Source: Membranipora membranacea
Taxonomy: Eukaryota > Bryozoa > Gymnolaemata > Cheilostomatida > Membraniporidae
NCBI GenBank assembly: GCA_914767715.1
Contig: OU612066.1
Span: 27,440,283-27,504,282, forward strand
DNA length: 64,000 nucleotides
Direction: 5' to 3'
How positions within the stretch are numbered: position 1 is the stretch's first letter; each line of letters starts with the position of its first letter. The notes below the pieces were generated by a model that worked only from the letters and a program-made list of their open reading frames with translations, made no database searches and was not told the origin of the DNA. Positions 50,108-62,541 of the stretch are shown here, one piece after another. A program made the translations under genes and the position numbers.

Positions 50108-52302
50108 CTGTGCGCATTGTGTTTGGAACTCGATAACTGAAAGCGATATATTATCCCAGCTGGAATGTAAGCCCTGATTAAGATGTTGTGGTGGCTTCAG
50201 TGGTAGACACTCCTTTTCCACAGAGCTCGCTCGGCTGCTCTGCCCGCTGCCGATGCTAATATTCTCATATACACCGCTGCCACTCTGGTGGTCCGGTGTC
50301 TGATTGTTATTGTAAGGTATCAGGTTGTCGTAGATGGGGCTACTCTCTCTGAGATAGGTTTGAGCAGTAGCTACCGGTGGATGACTAGGTACTACCGGTG
50401 TAGTGTTCACATTATCAGATTGACTAGATTGTATATTTGTAGGGGGTGTCACATTTACATAGTCTGGCGGAGGGGGTATAATGTTTACATAGTCAGCACA
50501 TGGGGAGGTTGATTCCACAAAGCCGCGGGGTGCTATCTCTGGATGAGATTTCTTAGTCTCAGCTTTCACTGATGATGATTGAGAAGCTGTGTTGTTTTGA
50601 GTTGACTCAGGTTGATGATGTTGCAAATTCCTCTGATTTTTCTGCAATTCAGCAGCATTGTCTTGTGACAGCTCAGTGGCTGTCTCAGCAGGTTTTGGGG
50701 TGACGACCGCGGCGGCATTTACATTGAAAAAGTTAACATTTGTTGCTGCAACATCATCATCACTGTCATCACAATCTGAGCTATCTGCAGCAGCACTTTG
50801 CTGCTGACTATGTAGCGAGCCAGTAGAAATCCTTCTGATATTCTGATAATCTGCTGCCATCTCTTGATGACTGTACAGCATGTTATGATGCATTGTGTGT
50901 GGTCTGGGTGTTACAGAGCTCTTAGTTCTACCTACACTACGTCTAGGTACAGGTATCGGAGGAATGTGGTGGTCTGGTTTAGGTGTAGAGAAGGGTGAGG
51001 TGATACTGAGGTGTACCTCCGTCTTATACACCGGAGAAGGCATAGGTGAAGGTGAGGATGCCCGCCTGTCCAGCTGTATGGAGTCAGCAGAGTTAGATCT
51101 CTGTACAGGGTAGCAGAACTCTGTTGAGTTTGATCTCTCCATAGTAGGAGCCGGTAGAGGAGGCATCGGTCTGTTACCTGACATTCTACGCATCCTCTCA
51201 GCAACCACCTCATGACTAGAGATTACGCCTGGACTGTTTACAACTTGACGGCCTGTGTGGGTAGGAGAGTTTATGCTGCTTTGAGATGAGTATTTCCTGG
51301 TTGCTGACGGACTCATAGGTTTAGATCTCAGATTCGGTGACATTGGTGGGCCTCGCTGCTCATAACTGGGCGTTGTAGGTCTAGAGCCAGCTGACCCGAC
51401 GGAACAGATTGAGGAGGGGCGTGACCTGCGCCCACCAGAACTATGACTAGAATCACTTGACCTATTTGACATTTGACTGTCAGGCCTTGCATTCTCATTG
51501 TTATTTTGAGTAGGGAAGCTCGATGTAGGATAGAGTTGTGTAGGTCTGAGGACAGTTTCTGATCTGCGTGTTTTCTGTACAGAGTTATAAATGTTTACCA
51601 CAGTTGTGGTTTTGACGCTGCTGCTAAAAGTAGTTGAGGCATGTGGTAGTTTATTTCTCGCATCCCACTTAGATGTAGATTGAAGTCTGTTATAATTCCC
51701 TGTGCCAACGTTACCTATGATAGGTACATGAGGCTGCTGTTGTTGTGGTTTGAGCCATTCTTGGCAGTATTGCATCTTATTCACTGACTTATTCTCAGGT
51801 GGTAGGTTAGGTGTTGCAGAAATGTTATGATTACAAAGGTTTGACATGTTGATTGGACCTTTATCCATTGCATACTTGTATGACGTTCTGCTGTCTACGC
51901 TGGCCCGCTTGCCTAGCTGTGCTGGACTAGGGTGATATCCTGATGTTCTTCGGCCACCGGCACTAGAGGGAGCTGTTTCGCACTCATCCTCGCTGTCACT
52001 CGACACAATGTCATCAAATAGTGTCAGCGTGCTGCCGCTTTTTTCTCTGTTAGCCCAAAATCCAACTGCAAATGTTTGGGGAGGTTTCCAGCCGACCTCA
52101 CGCTTGCTAATTTGGGTAACCCTACTCTTCACATTATTGTTATTGACTAAATTATTCAGTACCATTTTCTCACGACCCATCACTGCCGCCGTCATTTTCT
52201 CAAACGACTCGATGGCAGCTGAATTTTCTGCAGATATCCCTTTAGTTAGAGTTAATCCAGTGCTCGGCGTCACGTAAATCATAGAGGATCCAGACATCTT
52301 GA
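50108..52302 (-). CDS. trio: trio alternative exon: 730-residue disordered leader joined to the last spectrin repeat
   Basis: One uninterrupted frame. The best start is the ATG at 52297 (context GTCAAGATGT), giving exactly 730 codons to the donor CACAG|GTGTGT at 50107, phase 0, which joins in frame to AIEWIRDVGEV of exon 6. An in-frame TGA lies at 52366-52364. A good acceptor (TTCCTTCCTCGCTCTTGGTACAG|TC) ends 5 nt before the ATG, so the exon may be a second exon after a 5' UTR exon, or an internal exon fed from exon 4 (phases agree). The protein is low-complexity: Asn/Ser/Pro/Gln-rich, acidic patches near residues 95-110, proline motifs PPLPAP and PPIPVPRR (SH3-ligand-like), and Tyr-x-Asn motifs at residues 484, 603, 613, 656 and 677. 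The C-terminus WDNISLSVIEFQTQCAQ resembles the end of exon 5 (FVQYEASAKQ). I do not recognise the leader itself. Confidence 0.8.
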
Positions 52303-52680
52303 CTGTACCAAGAGCGAGGAAGGAAATTACTGCGCTGCTGATCAAAAGCCATACAATATACTCTCAAGTATTCATTCACAGATGAAGTGCATCCGATGGG
52401 AATAATCCAGGCTTAAATAATAAAATATCTATAATCCGATTGTTGCTCTGGAGAAGTATGAGAGCCGAAGTAATATCCCGACTTTGGACGCTTAGATTCC
52501 TAATACAGCGCTCAGATTGTGATCTTACTTTGCCGCGAGTCTCAACTGATAATAACATGCACACCACAAATGTAGAAATGGCACAGATTCATGAGGTTAC
52601 GCATCATCGATGTATGAATTATCAACCGACCAATCAGGTGCTAGATTGAGTTATAACACTCTTATCTTATTGGCTGTCTT
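52297..52680 (-). promoter_or_regulatory. Candidate promoter region for the giant leader exon
   Basis: Upstream of the ATG at 52297 two CCAAT-box sequences occur: CCAATCA at 52630-52636 (plus strand) and ATTGG at 52669-52673. The in-frame stop at 52366-52364 shows the coding frame does not continue upstream. This fits a transcription start here, but no clear TATA or initiator was found. Inference only. Confidence 0.3.
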
Positions 52681-54524
52681 TCAATAATAGATAACTTCGT
52701 ACGCAAGACGCTATTAATTTTATCGAGGTCCGTCCATGACTGGGATTTTTTAGAGATAAACTAGAGACCAAAGAGAATTGATGTGTGAAATTACGTTATT
52801 TTGTAGCTGATTTGTTGACATGCCAAAATAAGGTTGAAAATCATGACCTAGCATTTATGACCCTCTTGTTTTCAAATCATTCATAAATATTACAATCACA
52901 GTTTTGGGAGTCTGAAGTTCGGCACTGATTAGCGGTTTGTTAATTGTGTTGGTGAAGATAAATACTACGTTTCAGGCTATGCAAATATACAGTTAAAATG
53001 CCTCATTATCCTCAATATCCTTTTGACAATTAGGCTATCAGTAGTTTGTATACAATTTCAGTTGTGTTGTTATTTTTTGTTTACTTATTTACCAGAACCC
53101 CATAGAGAGCGTGAGATTGTGAATAAAGAACAGGGTTAGCTTATTTGCAATCATTGCCACTCTCTTCAAATGGCTATGCGCAGTAACCAAACATACAAGC
53201 CAGTGAAATTTGAATCCCGACTGTGCAATCAATTTTTGTGCGTTGTACTCTGCAATTTTCAGTATTCATCGGATTTTTTTCTGACTTCCTGTCATTAATT
53301 TGAGTTCATAGCGATTTGAATACCTCCTTTACAAACCTTTGCAATGTGCCACATAATTCATGCAATGACTTGTGAATGGTCGCACAACATAAGCAGGCTC
53401 AATGAATGCTAGGAATGTTGTTATACAATAGAAAAGATTGTAATATTTTATGATCCAAATCACAATTTAATCAGTCAATGAAGGACTAATTCATCTCAAT
53501 ATTCGATAATATCGAGGGCGTATTGACAGAGCTTGAATGAAGTGGAGAGAGTTATGACATATAATTAGATCATAAGAATGTCAAACTCTAAGATATGAAT
53601 GTTTATTGACCATTGTACAGATATAGAAGTATAGAAATAGACACTATTTGTTAAGCCAGCTCTTCATATGTAAATACTAGTCATGATTCATGCTTGGATA
53701 CATGATACGGGCCTAATGGTCATGGCTAATTATCATGGAGGAAACCAATGGCATGTCATAAAGCCCCATTCACCAAATTTATCATTTGTTTTAACACCAA
53801 TTTTGATAAATTAACTTCAAACTTGTTATGATTTTGAGTCAGGCAGCCCAACTTTTGGACATTGCTCACTATTTAGCTATTTCCTCATTTGAATATCTGT
53901 AACCACAATTTGGCTGCAGAATAATTAAGGCCCTCCAGGATGTGTTTGCAATATGTGGGGTGATTGATATGCTCAAAAGGATACATCAGAGAGTGACTCC
54001 CTGTCATAAATATAAGTCTCACTAAGCACTTGCTATTATACTATACCTAACACAGACCATCAGCCCCTTGGCGCAGAAAGTTAGAGTTATAAATCAATTG
54101 CAACTCAAGAGTATCTATTTTCGGTAAATTTGATTATAATAACATGTTAGCACTGAGGATAGGAGATCTGTTAGCAAGGTTAGCTTATCTCCAGGCATGG
54201 TATTAGTAGGAACTTGGTCACTGGGAGGCGATGAATTTGTAGCTATGATAGAAATGAAGTGTGCAAAGCTCATATAGAGCAGGATATAAGCTTGTGATTA
54301 GAGAACGATTAGATTAATTTACTTATAGTTGCTGCTTGTATGTATTATTGAATTGCATGATAGCATGATGCTTGCATGGACTATACGACCTGCTAAAGAA
54401 TTCTATCATTGCCATTGATCGATGGTTAATTGTAGTTTAATCAGTTCAGAGTTATCCCCCTTGATTATTTGAGTGTAGATAACTCCTAGAAGCTTAGGCA
54501 AAATAAGATATGAAAAATATTGTG
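52681..54524. other. Intron between trio exon 5 and giant alternative exon
   Basis: AT-rich; no exon or repeat recognised. It would hold a 5' UTR exon or promoter for the giant leader, if that is an alternative start. Confidence 0.6.
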
Positions 54525-54565
54525 ATATCAGGGAGGGTGGAATATCCCACCCTCCCTGGTGATAT
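54525..54565. repeat. GC-rich hairpin near exon 5 donor
   Basis: GGGAGGGTGG and CCACCCTCCC form a perfect 10-bp stem around a 6-nt loop, extended by six more pairs (ATATCA/TGATAT) across a 3-nt bulge. It lies 47 nt into the intron after exon 5 on the transcribed strand. Confidence 0.85.
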
Positions 54566-54612
54566 TGAATGATGAAGGTAGATATGAAGCAGGTGGTAAT
54601 CTGTACACATAC

Positions 54613-54728
54613 CTGTTTAGCTGAAGCCTCATACTGTACAAACTGCATACAAGCATCCTGTTGTTTCTTGCGCACGGCCCAATATTCTAATACCATTGTC
54701 TCTCGTTTATGAACCTTCTCCAATATGG
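54613..54728 (-). CDS. trio: trio exon 5: spectrin repeat
   Basis: The exon is 116 nt: two bases complete a split codon, then 38 codons, exit phase 0. The acceptor is CATTGACAG|CC and the donor CAG|GTATGT. The peptide ILEKVHKRETMVLEYWAVRK then YEASAKQ matches Trio ILNELFQRENRVLHYWTMRK and FERSAKQ. It supplies the helix leading into the AIEWI repeat of exon 6. A GC-rich hairpin lies 47 nt inside the downstream intron (54525-54565). Confidence 0.94.
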
Positions 54729-55009
54729 CTGTCAATGAAACATTTGGTAAATATGAATTCCATCACATGTCCTTGAGCAAAATTACGAAAGTAGGAGAAC
54801 ATGATGACAAACTTTATCAGATTTAGTCTGTATGGGTAGGTTTACCGCAAGAAACTGGGAATTTTGAAGCTAGAACAACAAAGGTGTTTTGAAATGTATA
54901 AGAAAATGTCTTTCACATCAAGCTGGACAAAGCTCACTTGGTAAGGATGTTTTCTTTCTGGTGAGCACATAGTTAAAATTCCATCGATGCGTATAAAACC
55001 AACACTCAC

Positions 55010-55124
55010 CTTGGACATTGTTCTTTGGATATCGAGATTTCATTAATGGCATTCCAAGTTGGTTGACATTTTTGTCGATGTACTTGAGGAATGTTTCAGC
55101 AGTTCTTCGGGCGAGGGTACAAGC
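55010..55124 (-). CDS. trio: trio exon 4: spectrin repeat
   Basis: The exon is 115 nt, phase 0 in and phase 1 out. The acceptor is TTTGAAG|GCT and the donor CAAG|GTGAGT. The peptide ACTLARRTAETFLKYIDKN matches the Trio helix ACTLARRNADVFLKYL. The phase-1 exit matters: both exon 5 (54728-54613) and the giant alternative exon (52302-50108) offer an acceptor beginning with two bases and could be joined in frame. Confidence 0.95.
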
Positions 55125-57577
55125 CTTCAAATAAACATAATCCAACATGATGAAGCAGAGAACAGAAACCTCGATAGCTATCGGCAGAAGAATAGTTGAC
55201 TGCCAGTTTAAGTAATCCATCCACAAAGCTAGATAGAATAAAGTCCTTCCAAAGCCACTAACTTCACTCCTGATGCCAGAAACACTATGATCCTATTGTT
55301 ATATGTCAGCCAATATGTCAGTGAAGTAAGTCAAGCCTAATAAAACCTGGGCGTCACAGTGCTGACACAACTACTGGATAGGATGTTGACGCTGTCTGTT
55401 TGTGTGCATACTGCAGGGATAATTACGGGAACGCAGGAGGCTTGTAGATCAAGTAGCAGAGTAGTATATTGAGGTGAGCGTATTGAATACATACAACCTC
55501 TCTAGGGACTCGTGGATAATTAATAATCAAATTCAAGTAGCCATAAAAACGAGAAAAAGTCAATTAGCAGTATGCTTTTACTGAAAAGCTCAACATTTGT
55601 GGCAGACAATATTGCAATCAACTTTCTCAGTTCTAAATCCACAATCAGCTATAAATATAGTCCTACACATAGCTTGACCCGAGCTAATGCGCTAAGTGGA
55701 TTTGTTAGTTTGATAGATTTTTACTACAATTGGCTTAAAATGTCCAGGTAATACGCTCACAATACTTGGTGATATATTTATTTTAGGTCAATCATGAAAT
55801 CGATGACTAATTCACAGGTATTGTTCAAGTTTGGTGCCCAGGGGCTGGAACTTTCATTGAGCAGGTTTAAGCCATGGGTGGGACAACCCTTCGCCATTAC
55901 AAGATGGTGAATTTCAAAATGACATGCAGTCAGATCACTGATAGGATCCGCCTACCTAGCTCAGGAAATTAGAATCTCAAGATCTCCAAAGATCAAAAGT
56001 TTACATCAAAGTCTAATAAAACAATTAGCATGATATTCATCAGACCGGACAACGAAATTAGCATAAAAAACTAGCTCATAAATAAAAAAACATCTCTACT
56101 CTGGCTACAAAAATAGAGACAAACGTGTTTGGAGCACTCGGTAAATGGCAGTCAGTATGTGCTCAAGCTTACTATAAGGTCCCATAGAGAATACTGATAT
56201 ACTAGACTGATCCCCCCCCCAGACTATTACCCATTGTATGACCCCCCCCCCACTGATATACTGAATACTGATTTGCAATGTACACATTAATATAATTTAT
56301 ATAGACAGGTCGTAGATCACTGTATAATCCAATGTAGCCCTTCCTGTTATCAATAACTCAGTAATTTTCCTGTTATTCTAATAAATCATAAAAATTATCT
56401 GTCAGACTGTTTGTCTAGTAAAAAATACTATTCCAAAATTATTGTTTTTCGTACTTTCTGCTGTAAACAGTGTCTCATATTCAGTGCCCAGTGAACTTGA
56501 AACAGTGTTTGGGGAATTAAGTTCATACTATTATTTTTAATTATGCAAATCTTTGTCATAAAAGTTATGGGCAAGGAAACAGTTTGCTCATAATGAACCT
56601 TGTTGTTCAACATTTCTCTATGGTAAACAGCATCATGTGCAGTGAAATTGAGGAGAATTTGAACCTTGTTTTGGCAAATTTCAGATGACACACAGATGAC
56701 ATAATGTTGGTTAATCAGTTGTAGCAGTGACCAACCGACATGGCCACTGGCTATGCAAGGACTTGGACCTATTTATAACCCTTACTCAACCAGTGAAACT
56801 AAATACCAACACAGCGCTTGAACCAAATTGGTGCCAAAATTTGATGGTCTGTGACATGCACACAATTAATTTCCTTTCATCTGTTTTGTAGATAAATGGA
56901 AAGCATGGCTGTTTGAAATGCTAAGTTTACACAATAATTATCCTTTGTGATACCAACAATGTTGTGCATGTGAAATTGTCATAACATGCATATTTAGGAC
57001 TACGATGCTGCGCTTGAAATCTTCAAACTCAAGAATTACAAGGTACTATAAATTAGGAGTTGTGATTCCTTAAAAGTTACATCCAATTTTGAGGGCACAA
57101 CTCCAAACATGATACCCTGTCCTTTGATTATCCAACACTGGACCACCCAGTCTGATCTCCCATATTATTATTTTTGGTTACATTATTCATAATAGTAATT
57201 GCTTCCAAAATGATAATCTTCCAGCCAATTTGCAACAGATCCCACCTTATCACAAGGATATAACGTCTGGAGAGCACACCCAGGGCTGGCTCGCTACATA
57301 TTTACCACCTGCTGGCGGTATGTGAAACAAATATTTGGCAAAGCCTTCAGTAGAGCTGACTCATGACAAAGATTGCACGTGTATAATATATTATTCATGC
57401 AGTCTGCTAGACTTACGCAAGGCAGGAATTCAGGGAACCCAACCCTACCAATATTTCTAGCCATCCCGCCTGAGACGTACTATCCCAGGTCAGCGGAGCG
57501 TAAGACAAGGGGAATCTACCCGATTCAAAATTAGTTGGTAGAAAGGTTTTCATAAATCATATGTATTTTTCACGCAC
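55125..57577. other. Intron between trio exons 3 and 4
   Basis: 2.5-kb AT-rich intron with the third poly-C module at 56204-56251. Confidence 0.7.
56204..56251 (+). repeat. Poly-C module, copy 3 (degenerate)
   Basis: GACTGATCCCCCCCCCAGAC then TATTACCC..TGTATGACC plus a C run: the same layout as copy 1 (GTCTGAGC-C run-AGACTTTAGCCC...TGACGA-C run). Confidence 0.55.
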
Positions 57578-57727
57578 CTTGAGGAAAGCCTCTTTCTGTT
57601 CGAGATGTTTGTTTATAAGCTGCTGTAGGAATTCCTGCCTGTTTTGTCTATCTGATGATTTCTGTGTCATACACCAATCCTCAGCTCTGTTGTATTCCCT
57701 CTCTAAGCTCTCCAGTACAGTGCAAAC
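57578..57727 (-). CDS. trio: trio exon 3: spectrin repeat
   Basis: This exon has 50 codons, phase 0 to 0. The acceptor is TTTTACAG|GTT and the donor AAG|GTGCGT. The peptide begins VCTVLESLEREYNRAEDWC and ends KHLEQKEAFLK, both near-identical to vertebrate Trio/Kalirin (CSVLESLEREYKREEDWC; KHLEQKEAFLK). Residues 105-154 of the model. A short tandem repeat lies just upstream of the acceptor (57759-57821). Confidence 0.96.
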
Positions 57728-57758
57728 CTGTAAAACACAGATCAGATACGATACATAC

Positions 57759-57821
57759 ACGGTCCAAATAACGATAATGTACGGTCAAAATAACGATACA
57801 TATACAGTCAAAATACGGTAA
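57759..57821 (+). repeat. Three-copy 22-bp tandem repeat by the exon 3 acceptor
   Basis: ACGGTCCAAATAACGATAATGT, then a second near-identical copy, then a shorter third. It begins about 30 nt upstream of the exon 3 acceptor on the transcribed strand, where it reads as T-rich sequence. Confidence 0.8.
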
Positions 57822-60810
57822 TCTCACATCATCTAACCTCGCTGCCGCCGTTCATTGCGCTGAACACCTTGAAAATCACCAAGACACTCTTGAAAAATGA
57901 TTGATGCAACTTGCAGAGCTGACCTCCCGCAGTGAGGCAGCATCCTCATAAGAGGCAAGGATTGCATGCCAGAAGATCTAAGATGAGTGAGCTAATAACA
58001 CAGGTTGGCTAAATTCCAGAGCCAAGGCCCTCTAGACTGCTCATTTTACTTCCTCATAACATGCAAGTAAGCAAGAAGTTGCTCAGCATCACATGACTTC
58101 TCCCTGATGAGAAACCTGCTCTAACTTTGCAGCAATAAGTGGTGCCTAGCAGACTGCCGGGGCTCTTTACAGTACTTTTAAGGCTTCAAATTTTGATGCT
58201 GTGACACCACCCGTTATTTTATATTTTAGATGCCTTTTTTAATCCACGGTTGAGTGTATATCCATACTTTTCTGATTTCCTTAGTAAGATGTCTAATCTC
58301 TGCTAGACTTGATGTTAATCCATCAGCCCATTGCTCAGTTCCAGCCATTAAGGCAACCATTGTCCATTTATTATATTACTTATATCACAAGTAAATACGG
58401 CTACAGCCAAAAACACAACTTGCAGGTGCAGCTAACGAGCTGAAATTGACGATTGTTTACTTTGGAATTCCTGCAGGGAATGCTGGTAGTCAGACCTCCA
58501 CATGTACTATATATCAAGTGAAGAATGCCACGCCAGGATAACGAGAAGGGAGGAGCAATCTTTTACCACTCCATATGCAATAGTGTTGACTTGCCAATGA
58601 ACTCTTTTGTTTAAAGGAAGTCTAGGTGTGCTGCAGTACCATTTGCTGCTACGTACCAGCTCCCTTTTTACAATTAAAATTCAAAAATTATAAAAGAAGC
58701 TTTGTACTTCAATAGTGGAAGAGGAACTAAATTAGCATCGGAAATTTATAACCGAGCATTAAAATATTCAAATTTGTTTTTAATGATTTACAACTTACCC
58801 TTTCTACATGGGTTTAACGTCAATACAAATGTTGTGCCTGAGGAGATTTTGCAGAAAAGGCGCATTTAGTATAAACTTTTGCATGCCAACTTCCTGCATG
58901 GCCACCTTCCAAAATGCTCTAGCAGCATGAATAATGATAGAACGTAGTCACAAATTTCAGAGTAACAATATTTGCTATGTAGATGAATCAATGTTTGCCC
59001 ATAAGAAACTGACCAATGTCCAGCATCTTCCGAACTAAACTGGAACAAAAGGGACTAAAATTGTGAAGCCCAACTGTCATGCCTAGAGTCAACATAAAAC
59101 CGTTCCCATCTAAATCATTTCAAGCCATGCTGGCTTTTATTAAAGCTCAGATAAGAGCGCTTGAGAATAGTTAATCCATTAATTGTAGGGTCATTGTCTC
59201 TCCACTTGAAATAAAGTGTCTCAACACAAACCTTTTACTAACTCTCTCCCAAACATCAGTGTTTTTAGAATGTACAATAATAATTTTATGTTATTTCAAA
59301 ATAATAGTCTGCAGCCTGCAAGACAGGGAAGTAGCCTGTCAGACATTTGTGCAAAACAAATCTAAATTTCATTTTCTGAGGATAATATGTCATAACAGTT
59401 AGAGGAAAACAAACTTTCCCTACAGTAGTTTCCATTCGTTTTTTCCTTGTTTGATTTGCTGAAAACTTAGATCACAGCAGCTGCAAAAAAACATTCTTAC
59501 TCCTCACATATACGCCGCATTCTTCCCACATGATATTGCATGAAGCGATAGCAAAACATGGCATTTACAGTAAGTTTATCGCACTCAAAGAGATAAAATT
59601 TTGCCTGAAGCCAAAGTCACTTGACATGATTTCAGAGACTAGATAATAATGAAAGAAGCCATAGACTTGAGATCATCTAAATAAATATTTCATATATCTG
59701 CCAAATATGCCCTATTGAATGGAGAGCAAAACCAAGCCCACCTCCATTAACAAAAAACCACTATCATTTGAATAAGGTCGTTTGGAGATAGAAGCAAAGA
59801 TACTGTAGTCAATTCAAAATTCCTAATTTTCAGTTGGAACCAAACTGTCAAAGTTTTGTTGACATGCTCTGTTTACCTTGCACTAAATTTCACACACATG
59901 TGCCACTACTAAATAATATAAACTTATAACAATTTTGGAGCCTATGATACAAATAATGACAATATTGACGCTTGAGTATCTTTGATAAATCCCGCAGGTT
60001 CATGAAGCAAACTTTGTCTAAAAATACACTGAGTGTTGTCCACACAAGTCAACATCATAGTTTTGCATAGGGAGACAATCATTGCGCAATGTGTTATTGT
60101 TCCTACAATAAACATATAAATAAGTTTATAGTTCCTACACTTATACACTCATACCATACCAGTATACTTGTCCGTCGAGTTCATTTATAACAGTGTGGTC
60201 ATCGGATCTTGGTATGCATGCGTAAGATGTCTAGTCGGTAGCTGCTGCTTCTAATAGCGGACACAATTAAAATTCTAGTTTTCTAAAATCCAAGAACATT
60301 CTCAAACTCTGGGGACCTGAGCGATTCAGACACTCTTTGTACCATCACCCACACCATCTAATTGTGGCTACCGTAAAAACCTCAAAACATTTCGATTGAT
60401 ATTTCATGTAAATTAAAATTATGAAAATTATTGTTTTAATAATCACTTAAACCACTGAGGCTAAATATAACTCAAGGCTACCATCATTCTTTTGATATTA
60501 AGATATTAGGTGGCCCAGCCCAACAAATTGATTACATAATTAAGTCATTAGGCTGCTTACCTCAACAAGACACACAGGAAATTCCAGAAAAGGTTAAGAA
60601 TGGAGTTAGGTGTCATTACTTAAACCACGAAAGCTATCAACTTCATGACATAGCAGCGGCCACATTTGCCATGTTTATACTTGGCTCGCACAAGACTACC
60701 TGTAGACTTGGCAGGTACTTTTGTGAGGTTGGTCCAATGCACACCCCCAACAACAAACAAAAACCCTGCGGAGACAAGGCTAACCTCCTCTACTACAATA
60801 AGACTCTTAC
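57822..60810. other. Intron between trio exons 2 and 3
   Basis: AT-rich intron of about 3.1 kb; no exon or element recognised. Confidence 0.65.
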
Positions 60811-61002
60811 CTGGTCGGCCGTTTTGAACCAGTTGTTACTGGCCATGACGAGTTTGTGTCTCTCCTGTGCGTGGTACATCAGCTTCTGCCATTTCTCTGA
60901 CACCTTCTCAGCTAGTGTACGTACTTGGTCTGTCTCGGTGTGATTATTAGCGATCATCTCCTCCGCTTTCTGTATGAGCTGCATTGCGTTCTTATGTATC
61001 GC
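60811..61002 (-). CDS. trio: trio exon 2: spectrin repeat
   Basis: This exon has 64 codons, phase 0 to 0. The acceptor is CTTGCAG|GCG and the donor CAG|GTAAGA. The peptide runs AIHKNAMQLIQKAEEM then WQKLMYHAQERHKLVMAS, closely matching the vertebrate Trio motif with QLMYHAEERHKLV. It is amphipathic helical, one spectrin repeat unit. Spectrin repeats in Trio act as a spacer and protein-binding scaffold. Position in the model is residues 41-104. Confidence 0.95.
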
Positions 61003-62541
61003 CTGCAAGTCAATCAAATGAGACAACTCCTGTATGTTACTTCGCAATTCTGCGTACTCACAATGCCGCATTGGTGAGAGTTAAATAATCCCAGAAAAAG
61101 TGAAGTAAAACCATAGATAAAGAGATATCTATGAAGTAAACCATTAGATGTATCCGAGTATTGTATATCCACTAGTTTGTTGATCACAAGTCCTTTAGCT
61201 CTAGAGCATTTTCAAACAGGTTAACAGTTCGGTTCCAGACTGTGTAATAACATATCTACTTATGGTCTTGTGAAATATGGTGAACAGTAACATTCATCCA
61301 CAAAGTATGATTCATACCATCCAGCCACCCGTGTAAAAATAATAATGGCGAAAAGTCAACAACACTCCCATTTCTGTCTTTTAATATATTATAATGTGGG
61401 TAAATTGTATGAAATTGTACACTAGATGGCTGGTCTAGACCCCTATAATTATTTATGTTATCTAATATAGAAATCACTAGTTTACCTCGCGCTTGATATA
61501 ACAGTTCTAACATTGCAGACAGAAATCTATTTTCTGATGACATGAAAATTGATGCTTGGGCAGGGAGTTTTTACACATTACAAGGAAAAGGTTGTCTCTC
61601 CCCTCTTCTTATCTGCGCAATTCAACGCACAGCAGATGGCTGTTGAGGGCCACTCATTGCTTCAGTTACAGAGGGAATTACTAGAACAACACCAACGCCC
61701 ACAACCACTTAGTTTGTGATGTCAATCTACTTTTCGTATCAGATTGTGAAATCAAAACGTCCTTCAGCAAAATTATACTAGACAACACTTGTCGAATAAT
61801 TCATCCGAAACAATGGCAGTTGAAGTTCATGGACAGTAGCTGATCAGATGGAAACACACAGGAAGTAAAAATTTATGACAGTTAGGAACCCCAAGTTATT
61901 ATTATTGTTTGCCCGCTCTTTATATGGTTTCCATGGATACTCAATATAAATGGCTAACTGACTCATTTCATAGTCCAAATAACTTTGAGAGGGATGTCGC
62001 TACATGAGGCCTGGTGAAGTTGCATCATTATTGGTATGTTTGGAATTCCTGCATTGTACAGACACGTACATGGTACCACACAAGCAGACAATACCCAGAG
62101 ATAAGGTGCTATCATTGTGATAGTTAGGCTAAAGACTGGCTGAAACAATCGCTTACTCATGTACTTGGCTGTACTGTACTGGTCAAATTCCAAAAATTTA
62201 AACTATGCATAAGAATGTCCCTCACCCAAGTACTTTCCAAAAACCTCGGGTGCTTTGACAAAAACTGAAATGGTCAAATTATTCTATGAATATGAATGTT
62301 GTAATATCACTGTGTTTCTGAAGTTGTCCACCCAAAACATTCCATAAACAAGGGGCAGAAAACTCCCAATATACTCTATCCGGTAGCCTATGTTTTTGGT
62401 TATAATCAACTCCTGAAGCCCTGTTTATAATCAAGTAGAATCACCCTAAATATAGCAGAGAAGCCCTTTAAATCTGGAATGAGAGAAGTTACAAAGTAAT
62501 TTTACAAAACAGGACAAAATATCACCATTCTAGTTACTGAC
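61003..62541. other. Intron between trio exons 1 and 2
   Basis: 1.5 kb of AT-rich intron; nothing recognised. Confidence 0.65.

Noticed and set aside
50288-51213. Plus- and minus-strand frames of 72-93 codons inside the giant exon
   Set aside because: Shadows of the 730-codon leader in other frames.
52298-52345. Upstream extension of the giant leader frame (16 more residues from a TTG codon)
   Set aside because: The first codon is TTG, not ATG, and the segment looks like an intron end (pyrimidine tract plus CAG). The ATG at 52297 is the better start.
61256-61543. Minus-strand ATG frame (MSSENRFLSAM) followed by a GTAAAC donor, as another alternative first exon
   Set aside because: It exits in phase 1, while the next exon (61002) needs phase 0; it would frameshift.
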